A DNA stretch of 38,235 nucleotides. It comes from Gammaproteobacteria bacterium (GTDB taxonomy: Bacteria > Pseudomonadota > Gammaproteobacteria > JASBUN01). Where the stretch lies: positions 1-38,235 of the forward strand of contig JASBUN010000014.1 of the NCBI GenBank assembly GCA_030147845.1, given 5' to 3'. Positions 32,356 to 38,235 of this stretch are shown here, one piece after another; the first letter of the stretch is position 1, and each line of letters starts with the position of its first letter. The notes beneath the pieces were generated by a model. The model was not told the DNA's origin. It saw only the letters and a program-made list of their open reading frames with translations, and did no database searches. Position numbers and translations under genes: made by a program.

Positions 32356-33546
32356 ATGGCCCTGACTTATAGCCGTACTACCGGCGCGGAAACGGCGTTA
32401 TTCGCGCTCGGCTTTCGGCCGTTTTTTCTCGGCGCCGGCGTCGCTGCGCTGCTGCTGTTGGCAATCTGGGTGTATGCCTACGCCAGTGGCGCGGCGCTGG
32501 CTAATTACTATGGCAGCGGCATGGCGTGGCACGGCCACGAGATGATTTTCGGTTATACGGTCGCCGTATTGGCCGGTTTTCTATTGGCTGCCGTGCGTAA
32601 CTGGACCAGCCGGGACACACCCACCGGTTTACCGTTGGCGCTGCTCGGCGCGCTGTGGTTGTGCGGACGTGTGGTACCGTTTCTTGGCGGCTGGCTTCCG
32701 GCCTGGTCGATCGCCGCGGTCGATCTGGCGTTTCTGCCGGCCTTGATCATCGCCTTGCTGCCGGCCTTGCGCGGCAGCGGCCAAGCCCATAACCAGCGCC
32801 TGCTAGTAATCCTGGCGCTGCTCGCCGGCGCCAACCTGCTCGTGCATGCGCAGCAGTTGGGCTGGACACGCTCAACCGCGCAAGTGGGTATGGTCTTTGC
32901 CGTCCAGCTCATCGTGCTCATGATCACGGTCATCGCCGGACGCGTGGTACCTTTCTTTACCGAGCGCGCCATCAATGCTGCACACGCGCCGCAGTGGCCC
33001 TGGCTGGAACGACTGACCATCGGTTTGACCGCGCTGCTGGCGCTCTTGATTCCGCTATTGACCGGTTCGGTTTGGGTCGCGTTATTGTCGCTGGCCGCCG
33101 CCGCGGCGCATGGCGCACGATTGTCGGCGTGGTACGACCGGCGCATGTGGTCGATTCCAATCCTGTGGATATTGCATGTCGGCTATGTTTGGCTGGTGAT
33201 CGGCTTCGTGCTCACCGGGCTGACCTATTGGGGTATCGGTACGCCTTTATTGGCACTGCACGCGTTCACCGCCGGCGCCATCGGCACACTCACACTGGGC
33301 ATGATGGCGCGTGTCGCGCTCGGCCACACCGGACGCCCGATACGGCCTTCATCAACCATGGTGGTTGCCTTCGTGCTGATCTCGATAGCAGCCGCGGTAC
33401 GCGTCGGCTTGCCGCTGTTGCTGCCGGCTTGGTACATCACCAGCGTGGTCGGCGCTGGCGTCGTCTGGAGCGCGGCGTTCGCATTGTTCGCATGGGTGTA
33501 TGCGCCGATGTTAATGCGCCCACGAGTAGATGGCCAACCTGGTTGA
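32356..33546 (+). CDS. nnrS: NnrS family haem/copper membrane protein
   Basis: A 396-residue integral membrane protein with about 12 helices. The NnrS hallmark WHGHEMIFGYTVAVLAGFLL sits after the second helix, with LGFRPFFL near the N-terminus and RAINAAHAPQWPW and LALHAFTAGAIGTLTLGMMA further on. NnrS proteins bind haem and copper and protect cells against nitric oxide and nitrosative stress, often under NO-sensing CRP/FNR regulators. A class II FNR/DNR-like promoter lies just upstream, which supports this role. GGAG lies about 10 bases before the ATG. Confidence 0.93.
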   Translation: MALTYSRTTGAETALFALGFRPFFLGAGVAALLLLAIWVYAYASGAALANYYGSGMAWHGHEMIFGYTVAVLAGFLLAAVRNWTSRDTPTGLPLALLGALWLCGRVVPFLGGWLPAWSIAAVDLAFLPALIIALLPALRGSGQAHNQRLLVILALLAGANLLVHAQQLGWTRSTAQVGMVFAVQLIVLMITVIAGRVVPFFTERAINAAHAPQWPWLERLTIGLTALLALLIPLLTGSVWVALLSLAAAAAHGARLSAWYDRRMWSIPILWILHVGYVWLVIGFVLTGLTYWGIGTPLLALHAFTAGAIGTLTLGMMARVALGHTGRPIRPSSTMVVAFVLISIAAAVRVGLPLLLPAWYITSVVGAGVVWSAAFALFAWVYAPMLMRPRVDGQPG

Positions 33547-33617
33547 CGTCGCCTGCGCTTGAGGCAAAGTAGCGAAGCGGTAGATAATGTTTCCGCATTC
33601 CTACAGCGAATCGAGTC

Positions 33618-34490
33618 ATGTGCGCTTGCCTCATTATCGGTTGCGGATATCTGGGCCGCCGCGTAGCGGCGCTGGAACACGCCCGTGGCAACCACGTATC
33701 GGCGATCGTGCGCACGATGCCGAGCGTGCAGGCATTGACGCGAGCCGGCGTACACGCGCTGGCCGCCGATCTGGATCACGCCAGCGCCTTGGAGTCGGCG
33801 CCACTGCAGGGCCGGTTGGTGTACTATTTCGCGCCGCCGCCAACCGCCGGGCGCAGCGATCCGCGCATGCAGCAATTTGTCCGCACGGCCTCGGAGCGCA
33901 ATTGTCCCAAGCGAGTAGTGTTGATCAGCACCACCGGCGTATACGGAGATTGCGGCGGTGAATGGATCGATGAAAACCGCCCACCGCAGCCACAAACGGA
34001 TCGGGCACATCGCCGACTGGCGGCTGAGCAGACGCTCGGCGATTGGGGTCGGGCCAGCGGCGTACCTGTGGTGATCTTGCGGGTAGCCGGAATCTACGGA
34101 CCACGACGTCTACCCGAGCAGCGGCTACGCGAACACCAACCGGTATTGATCGAGGCGCAATCACCGTTCAGCAATCGCGTGCACGTCGCCGACCTGGCGC
34201 GGGCCTGCTGCGCTGCGGCCGAAATTGGCGAAGCCGGCGCAATCTACAACATCGTTGACGGACATCCGACATCCATGACTGACTATTTCAATCGCGTTGC
34301 CGATGCGCTTGGACTGCCGCGCCCGCCGCAGATCGACGCCGAGCGGGCACAACACGAACTCAGCGCCGGCATGCGCTCGTATTTAAGTGAATCGAAGCGT
34401 ATCGATAATCGTCGCATGCGCGAAGAATTGGGTGTGATTCCGGACTATCCCGATCTTGCCAGCGGCTTGACCGATGGCTTAAGAGAGTGA
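33618..34490 (+). CDS. SDR/NAD-dependent epimerase-like protein (YeeZ-like)
   Basis: A 290-residue atypical SDR. The N-terminal LIIGCGYLGRRVA is the dinucleotide-binding GxGxxG; later come VVLISTTGVYGDCGGEWIDE, GVPVVILRVAGIYGPRRLPE and a C-terminal NRRMREELGVIPDYPDLASGL. The Tyr-x-x-x-Lys of typical SDRs is absent at the expected place (AHRRLAAEQ), as in YeeZ-like members, so catalysis is unclear. The start ATG at 33618 follows nnrS by 71 bases. REP-like repeats begin 10 bases after the stop. Confidence 0.85.
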   Translation: MCACLIIGCGYLGRRVAALEHARGNHVSAIVRTMPSVQALTRAGVHALAADLDHASALESAPLQGRLVYYFAPPPTAGRSDPRMQQFVRTASERNCPKRVVLISTTGVYGDCGGEWIDENRPPQPQTDRAHRRLAAEQTLGDWGRASGVPVVILRVAGIYGPRRLPEQRLREHQPVLIEAQSPFSNRVHVADLARACCAAAEIGEAGAIYNIVDGHPTSMTDYFNRVADALGLPRPPQIDAERAQHELSAGMRSYLSESKRIDNRRMREELGVIPDYPDLASGLTDGLRE

Positions 34491-34500
34491 GCCGACTCGT

Positions 34501-34940
34501 TGTAGGCACGGATTGATCCGCGATGCCGTGCCGATTGGACAGAGTGCACGGCTAAAGCCGTGCCTACGAGGCGTCCGGCCATCCACCACTATTTTGTAGG
34601 CACGGATGGTTCGCTAAGGGTTGGGCGGGCGTCGTGCATGGCTGAAGCCGTGCCTACAACATCATACGCACGATGGTCGTTAGAGGGATTTTTGTAGGCA
34701 CGGATTCATCCGTGCATCGCTCGGAAGTCAGGACATGAGATGATCGAATCCGCCGTGGCGCACCTGATCACGCTGGAATCAGTCGGCATGAACCTCTTCC
34801 GTTGGTGAGGGCGTGCGTGCACGGCTAAAGCCGTGCCCACAGGATTCCTGCTATCCGTCAATGTTTTGTAGGCACGGATTGTCGCGCCCTAAGGGTTGGG
34901 CCGGCACGGTCGATGGCTGCAGCCGCGCCTCCACGGTTGT
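34501..34940. repeat. Cluster of REP-like palindromic repeats
   Basis: Several copies of a TGTAGGCACGGAT head and a complementary GCCGTGCCTAC tail occur in alternating orientation. Unit A 34501-34567 (tail GCACGGCTAAAGCCGTGC). Unit B 34595-34658. Unit C 34693-34715 is a perfect hairpin GCACGGAT-TC-ATCCGTGC; an inverted tail lies at 34819-34840. Unit D 34866-34934 is degenerate. CTAAGGGTTGGG is shared by B and D. The GTAG tetranucleotide plus hairpin is the form of REP elements mobilised by RAYT transposases; no RAYT gene is in the window. The rest of 34491-35037 holds no gene. Confidence 0.85.
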
Positions 34941-35037
34941 TAGTAACCGGGCCGCGCGGTACGGTTTGCCTGGACTACGCCGCTGGCGTCGTAATCAACC
35001 GGCGACCCACGGCCATTTTATCGGCGCCAAGCGCGGC

Positions 35038-35517
35038 TCAATGGTGATGACCGCCCGGACCGTGAACATGGCCGTGACTCAGTTCGTCATCGCTGGCATC
35101 GCGCACATCAACCACGTTAACCTCGAAGTTCAAGGTCACGCCGGCCAACGGGTGATTGGCATCGACCGTGATCTCGTCGTCAGTCATGGCGACCACGGTA
35201 ACGATCTGCGGCCCGGCTTCCGATTGCGTCTGGAACTGCATGCCGACGTCCACATCCGGGACGTCGAACATGTTGCGCGGCACCACCTGCAACAGCGTCT
35301 CATCACGCTCGCCATACGCCTCTTCCGGCGCGATGCGGACGGCCAGCGAGTCGCCGTTAGTTTTACCCTCAAGGGCATTCTCGAGCCCCGGAATGATGCT
35401 GCCAGCACCCTGAATGTACGCCAGCGGCTCCTTGCCTTCCGAGCTATCGATCAAGCTGCCCTGATCGTCGCGCAGAACGTAATCCATGGTGACAACCTTG
35501 TGCTTGGAAATCTGCAT
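35038..35517 (-). CDS. slyD: SlyD-like FKBP peptidyl-prolyl isomerase
   Basis: A 159-residue FKBP with the SlyD layout: MQISKHKVVTMDYVLRDDQG, EPLAYIQGAGSIIPGLENAL in the prolyl-isomerase domain, PEEAYGERDETLLQVVPRNM leading into the chaperone insert, and HPLAGVTLNFEVNVVDVRDA at the end. The tail SHGHVHGPGGHHH is His-rich and could bind Ni2+ as in SlyD, though it is much shorter than the E. coli tail. A longer frame to 35889 is antisense to egtD and is not used; the ATG at 35517 has AAAGG upstream. It follows egtD by 79 bases in the same direction. Confidence 0.93.
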   Translation of the reverse strand: MQISKHKVVTMDYVLRDDQGSLIDSSEGKEPLAYIQGAGSIIPGLENALEGKTNGDSLAVRIAPEEAYGERDETLLQVVPRNMFDVPDVDVGMQFQTQSEAGPQIVTVVAMTDDEITVDANHPLAGVTLNFEVNVVDVRDASDDELSHGHVHGPGGHHH

Positions 35518-35596
35518 AACGATACCTTTATACGCATAGGAGTGGGAGCGCGTCAGTGTACCGCTGATTGCACCGCGGTCCAAGACGTAAGCCGGT

Positions 35597-36571
35597 TCAC
35601 GACGCGGATCGGCCCGCCGCGCCGAGAAAATGTACGCTGAACAGCGCGCGCGGGTCGCTCCATACCTGTAACGGCACGAAGCCTGCATTACGGGCCAGGT
35701 GCTGGAATTCTTCCACGGAATATTTGTATGAGCTTTCGGTGTGTACCGTTTCGCCCGCCACGAACTCGAAACGCCGGGCGTCAATCTCAATGCATTGGCG
35801 CCCACGGCTGACCAGGTGCATCTCGATGCGCCCGGCGACATTATTGTAGAAAGCGCGGTGCTCAAAACCGTCAAGGTCAAGGCGCGCACCTAGCTCCTCG
35901 CGCATGCGAACCAACAGGTTGAGATTGAATTCCCGTGTTACGCCGGCAGCATCGTTATAGGCTGCCTCGAGTACGCCAACGTCCTTTTTGCGATCGACGC
36001 CGATGAGCAGGGCGCCGTCGGGCAGCAGCGCTTCGCGCACCTGGCGTAGGAAGCGTACGGCGTCAGCCGGTTCAAAGTTACCGATACTGGAGCCCGGATA
36101 AAATGCCAGCTTGCGCGCGCCGGACTGGCAGCGCGGCAAATCGAGCCGCCGCGAAAAATCGGCGCAGGCGGCATGTACCTCCAGCCACGGGTAGTCTTGC
36201 GCCAGGCGATGCGTCGCCTGCATGAGGAAGTCGCGCGAAATGTCGATGCCAACGTAGGCAGCCGGCTGCATGGCATCCAGTAGTGCGCGTACCTTCTTGC
36301 TTGCGCCGCTACCCAATTCGATCAGCTGCACGTCGGCGCCGGCCAACTGTGCAATTTCATCGGCGTATCGCTGCAATAATGCGATTTCGGTTCGGGTCGG
36401 ATAATATTCCGGCTGCGCGCAGATACGGTCGAACAGCTCCGAGCCGCGCGCATCATAGAAAAATTTTGGTGCAATTGCCTTCGGCTGTGCTGCCAATCCG
36501 CGCAACACGTCGTCGCGCAGGCTGGAAACATCCGGTTGCTGATCATGAAACTGTATGGCCGCGTTGTTCAT
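35597..36571 (-). CDS. egtD: L-histidine N-alpha-methyltransferase EgtD
   Basis: A 324-residue SAM-dependent methyltransferase that converts histidine to hercynine. Family markers are PKFFYDARGSELFDRICAQP, EYYPTRTEIALLQ, ELGSGASKKVRALLDA (SAM-binding), YVGIDISRDFL, FYPGSSIGNF and the C-terminal TESSYKYSVEEFQHLARNAG. Its ATG overlaps the egtB stop (ATGA), so the two enzymes are made together. Confidence 0.96.
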   Translation of the reverse strand: MNNAAIQFHDQQPDVSSLRDDVLRGLAAQPKAIAPKFFYDARGSELFDRICAQPEYYPTRTEIALLQRYADEIAQLAGADVQLIELGSGASKKVRALLDAMQPAAYVGIDISRDFLMQATHRLAQDYPWLEVHAACADFSRRLDLPRCQSGARKLAFYPGSSIGNFEPADAVRFLRQVREALLPDGALLIGVDRKKDVGVLEAAYNDAAGVTREFNLNLLVRMREELGARLDLDGFEHRAFYNNVAGRIEMHLVSRGRQCIEIDARRFEFVAGETVHTESSYKYSVEEFQHLARNAGFVPLQVWSDPRALFSVHFLGAAGRSAS

Positions 36572-37881
36572 CGGTCGTCCGCCAAGCGTAAGCCGGTAAA
36601 TTGCCAGCGGTCGCCGGGATAAAAGAAATTACGGTAGGTGGAGCGTACATGTTCGCCGGCGGTAACGCACGAACCGCCGCGCAGTACCACCTGGTTGCTC
36701 ATGAACTTACCATTGTATTCGCCCAATGCACCCTTGTCCGCGCGGTAGCCCGGGTAGGGGCCATAAGCGCTGCACGTCCATTCCCAAACATCGCCAAACA
36801 GTTGTGCCGGCACAGCCGTCGTCGGCGCCGGCCGCGGGTGCAAATAGCCAGCGTCACGCAAATTTCCGGTTGTCGGTTCACGGCTGGCGGCGACCTCCCA
36901 TTCCGCCTCGGTGGGCAGTCGCTTTCCGCGCCAGCGAGCAAAGGCGTCGGCCTCGTATAAGCTGACATGGCAAACCGGCGCCCACTCGTCGATCGGCTGC
37001 ATGCCGGATAACGTCATGTGCCACCAGCGACCGTCGTAGCGCTCCCAGTACAGTGGCGCTTGCCATTTCTGTTGCCTGACCGTGGTCCAACCGTCCGAGA
37101 GCCAGTGCTCCGGTTGTGCGTAACCGCCGGCCTCCATAAACTGGAGATACTCGCCGTTGGTGACCAAGCGCGAAGCGATTGCATACGCATTTGCGTAAAC
37201 TTTGTGGCGCGGCGTTTCGTTATCGAAGGCGAACTCACTACCGTCGTGACCTACCCGCCGCATACCGGCGTCAAACTCACACCAAGTCGAACGGGCGCGC
37301 GCCTCGGTTCGATCGGTCGGTCGCTGCTGGTATTCGGGGCGCAATGGATTCATCGCGAATATGTGTTTTATATCGGTGAGTAACAGTTCTTGGTGTTGTT
37401 GTTCGTGGTGGACACCAAGGAGCGTGCGCCGCATGACCTCATCTTCGTCAGCCGACGGCATGATGCCCGGCAATGCCTGCAATAAACTCAACATGGCAGC
37501 GTCGACGTAGGCGCGGTAATCGTAGATCTCGGCAACCGTAGGTCGCGACAGCAGACCGCGGCGCGGTCGCGGATACGGCTGGCCAACCGTTTCGTAATAG
37601 GAATTGAACAAATAGTGATAACGCGGATGGTATGGCGAGTAGTCACGCACGAATGGCGTGAGCACGAAGCATTCAAAGAACCAGGCCGTGTGTGCCAAAT
37701 GCCACTTCGGCGGGCTGACATCGGGCATAGTCTGGATGCCGTAATCTTCCGTGACCAGCGGCGCGCACAAGCGTTCGGTTTCGGCGCGCACGTCGGTGTA
37801 CCGTCGCGCAAGATCGGTCGCCTGCCTTGGTGCCGAATAGGCCGACTGCACAATCGCGCCGGTGTCCATTGATGCATTCAT
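36568..37881 (-). CDS. egtB: Ergothioneine synthase EgtB (sulfoxide synthase)
   Basis: A 437-residue iron enzyme with an N-terminal DinB-like domain and a C-terminal FGE-sulfatase domain. The 3-His iron site is visible as His61 or His64 (PPKWHLAHTAWFFE) and HEQQH (159-163). The FGE part has LVTNGEYLQFMEAGGY, RLPTEAEWEVAASRE, GDVWEWTCSAYGPYPGY and VLRGGSCVT near the end. It joins hercynine and a thiol donor (gamma-glutamylcysteine or cysteine) to make the sulfoxide. Start chosen at 37881; 37869 is an in-frame alternative. egtA, egtC and egtE are absent, as in many proteobacterial EgtB-EgtD pairs. Confidence 0.96.
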   Translation of the reverse strand: MNASMDTGAIVQSAYSAPRQATDLARRYTDVRAETERLCAPLVTEDYGIQTMPDVSPPKWHLAHTAWFFECFVLTPFVRDYSPYHPRYHYLFNSYYETVGQPYPRPRRGLLSRPTVAEIYDYRAYVDAAMLSLLQALPGIMPSADEDEVMRRTLLGVHHEQQHQELLLTDIKHIFAMNPLRPEYQQRPTDRTEARARSTWCEFDAGMRRVGHDGSEFAFDNETPRHKVYANAYAIASRLVTNGEYLQFMEAGGYAQPEHWLSDGWTTVRQQKWQAPLYWERYDGRWWHMTLSGMQPIDEWAPVCHVSLYEADAFARWRGKRLPTEAEWEVAASREPTTGNLRDAGYLHPRPAPTTAVPAQLFGDVWEWTCSAYGPYPGYRADKGALGEYNGKFMSNQVVLRGGSCVTAGEHVRSTYRNFFYPGDRWQFTGLRLADDR

Positions 37882-37915
37882 ATCCAGTTTCCCTGAGGCA
37901 ACGGCCGCAGCTTGA

Positions 37916-37945
37916 ATTCTAGCTAGCCCTGCCGGTGAATTTCAA
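37916..37945 (-). promoter_or_regulatory. egtB-egtD promoter
   Basis: Minus strand TTGAAA (37945-37940), 18-base spacer, TAGAAT (37921-37916); both boxes match the sigma-70 consensus at five of six positions. Transcription should start near 37909, giving a leader of about 28 nt before the egtB ATG. Confidence 0.65.
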
Positions 37946-38235
37946 AGATAAATTTTGTACGCCTGGTATATCGCGCTACAACAGGATTATGCCGGACTCC
38001 GTCCATGGTAAAACGACGCGATATCGAACAGCGGTTCGTATAAGCGCGCGGCGCGAGCACGCGGGCATCATGCGGGTTTACCCGATACGAGGGCCGCCGG
38101 CGGCCGGTATTGCAGCCCGTAGAACATCTCGAGGTGCGCGCCGGCTCTCGGAGGTGCGCAGCGCCCCAGTGCGGAGACGGTGCGCAAGGTACCGGGGCGT
38201 GCCACTCATTTGGTCTTGCCCGACACTTGCGCCGC
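37946..38235. other. Right-edge region
   Basis: No gene is supported here. GGCCGCCGGCGGCC (38092-38105) is a perfect 14-base palindrome. On the minus strand the last 30 bases read AAQVSGKTK then TGA (38235-38206) and could be the C-terminus of a gene entering from the right, but nine codons are not enough to call it. Confidence 0.3.

Noticed and set aside
34501..34940. CRISPR array
   Set aside because: Repeats are palindromic, in alternating orientation, of unequal spacing and degenerate; no cas gene is near. REP-type elements explain them better.
35518..35889. Longer slyD frame starting at 35889
   Set aside because: The extension lies within egtD in another frame and has no FKBP sequence; the ATG at 35517 gives the canonical SlyD start.
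38206..38235. C-terminus of a leftward gene entering from the right edge
   Set aside because: Only nine codons (AAQVSGKTK) are visible, too little to support a gene call.

Overview
The window is GC-rich chromosomal DNA from a gammaproteobacterium. The best evidence is the block polA – (small-RNA locus) – engB – cytochrome c4 – dsbA – endonuclease/exonuclease/phosphatase gene – GGDEF gene, which is the order I know from Pseudomonas and its relatives. An Hfq-type sRNA locus (Spot 42 in enterics, ErsA in Pseudomonas) sits in the same polA/engB interval. A DUF2782 gene next to polA, proteobacterial TRAP genes, NnrS and EgtB/EgtD fit this. No rRNA, tRNA, CRISPR, IS or phage gene was seen.

Layout. 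(1) 1-617: arsR and the start of an ArsI/CadI-type gene, both leftward, behind a near-consensus promoter that appears leaderless and overlaps an 8-bp inverted repeat. (2) 769-5581: an ABC ATPase, an ABC-2 permease fused to a GldG-like protein, and a DUF4340 protein in one tight operon. (3) 5783-9002: a QueD-like enzyme, then rightward a free-standing PDC-sensor protein and a fusion of a GT2-like domain to a DUF218/YdcF domain. (4) 9007-14729: a leftward type II fatty-acid/polyketide-like cluster of ACP, AMP-ligase, hotdog dehydratase, ketosynthase, chain-length-factor-like partner, second hotdog dehydratase and ketoreductase. It matches the core of aryl polyene (APE) clusters but lacks the exporter, acyltransferase and thioesterase. 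Two ~330-bp non-coding gaps interrupt otherwise 4-bp-overlapping genes. (5) 15040-23570: dgcP-like diguanylate cyclase, EEP hydrolase, dsbA, cytochrome c4, engB, a structured sRNA candidate, polA. (6) 23749-27975: LOG-family gene and DUF2782 gene, a bidirectional terminator, and a dctQ-dctM-dctP TRAP transporter. (7) 28267-34490: uvrD, then rightward a 68-aa unknown protein, MOSC, DUF488, a 107-aa unknown protein, nnrS behind a textbook FNR/DNR class II promoter, and a YeeZ-like SDR gene. (8) 34501-34940: a cluster of REP-like palindromes. (9) 35038-37881: slyD-like FKBP and an egtB-egtD ergothioneine operon with its own promoter.

The strongest candidates for something undescribed are: the polA-engB sRNA, whose hairpins present several C-rich anti-Shine-Dalgarno segments next to an Hfq-like U tract and terminator; the reduced APE-like cluster; and the PDC-sensor / GT2-YdcF gene pair that converges on it. 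Coordinates and sequence motifs were read directly. Family names come from recognition of conserved motifs and synteny, without a database search.
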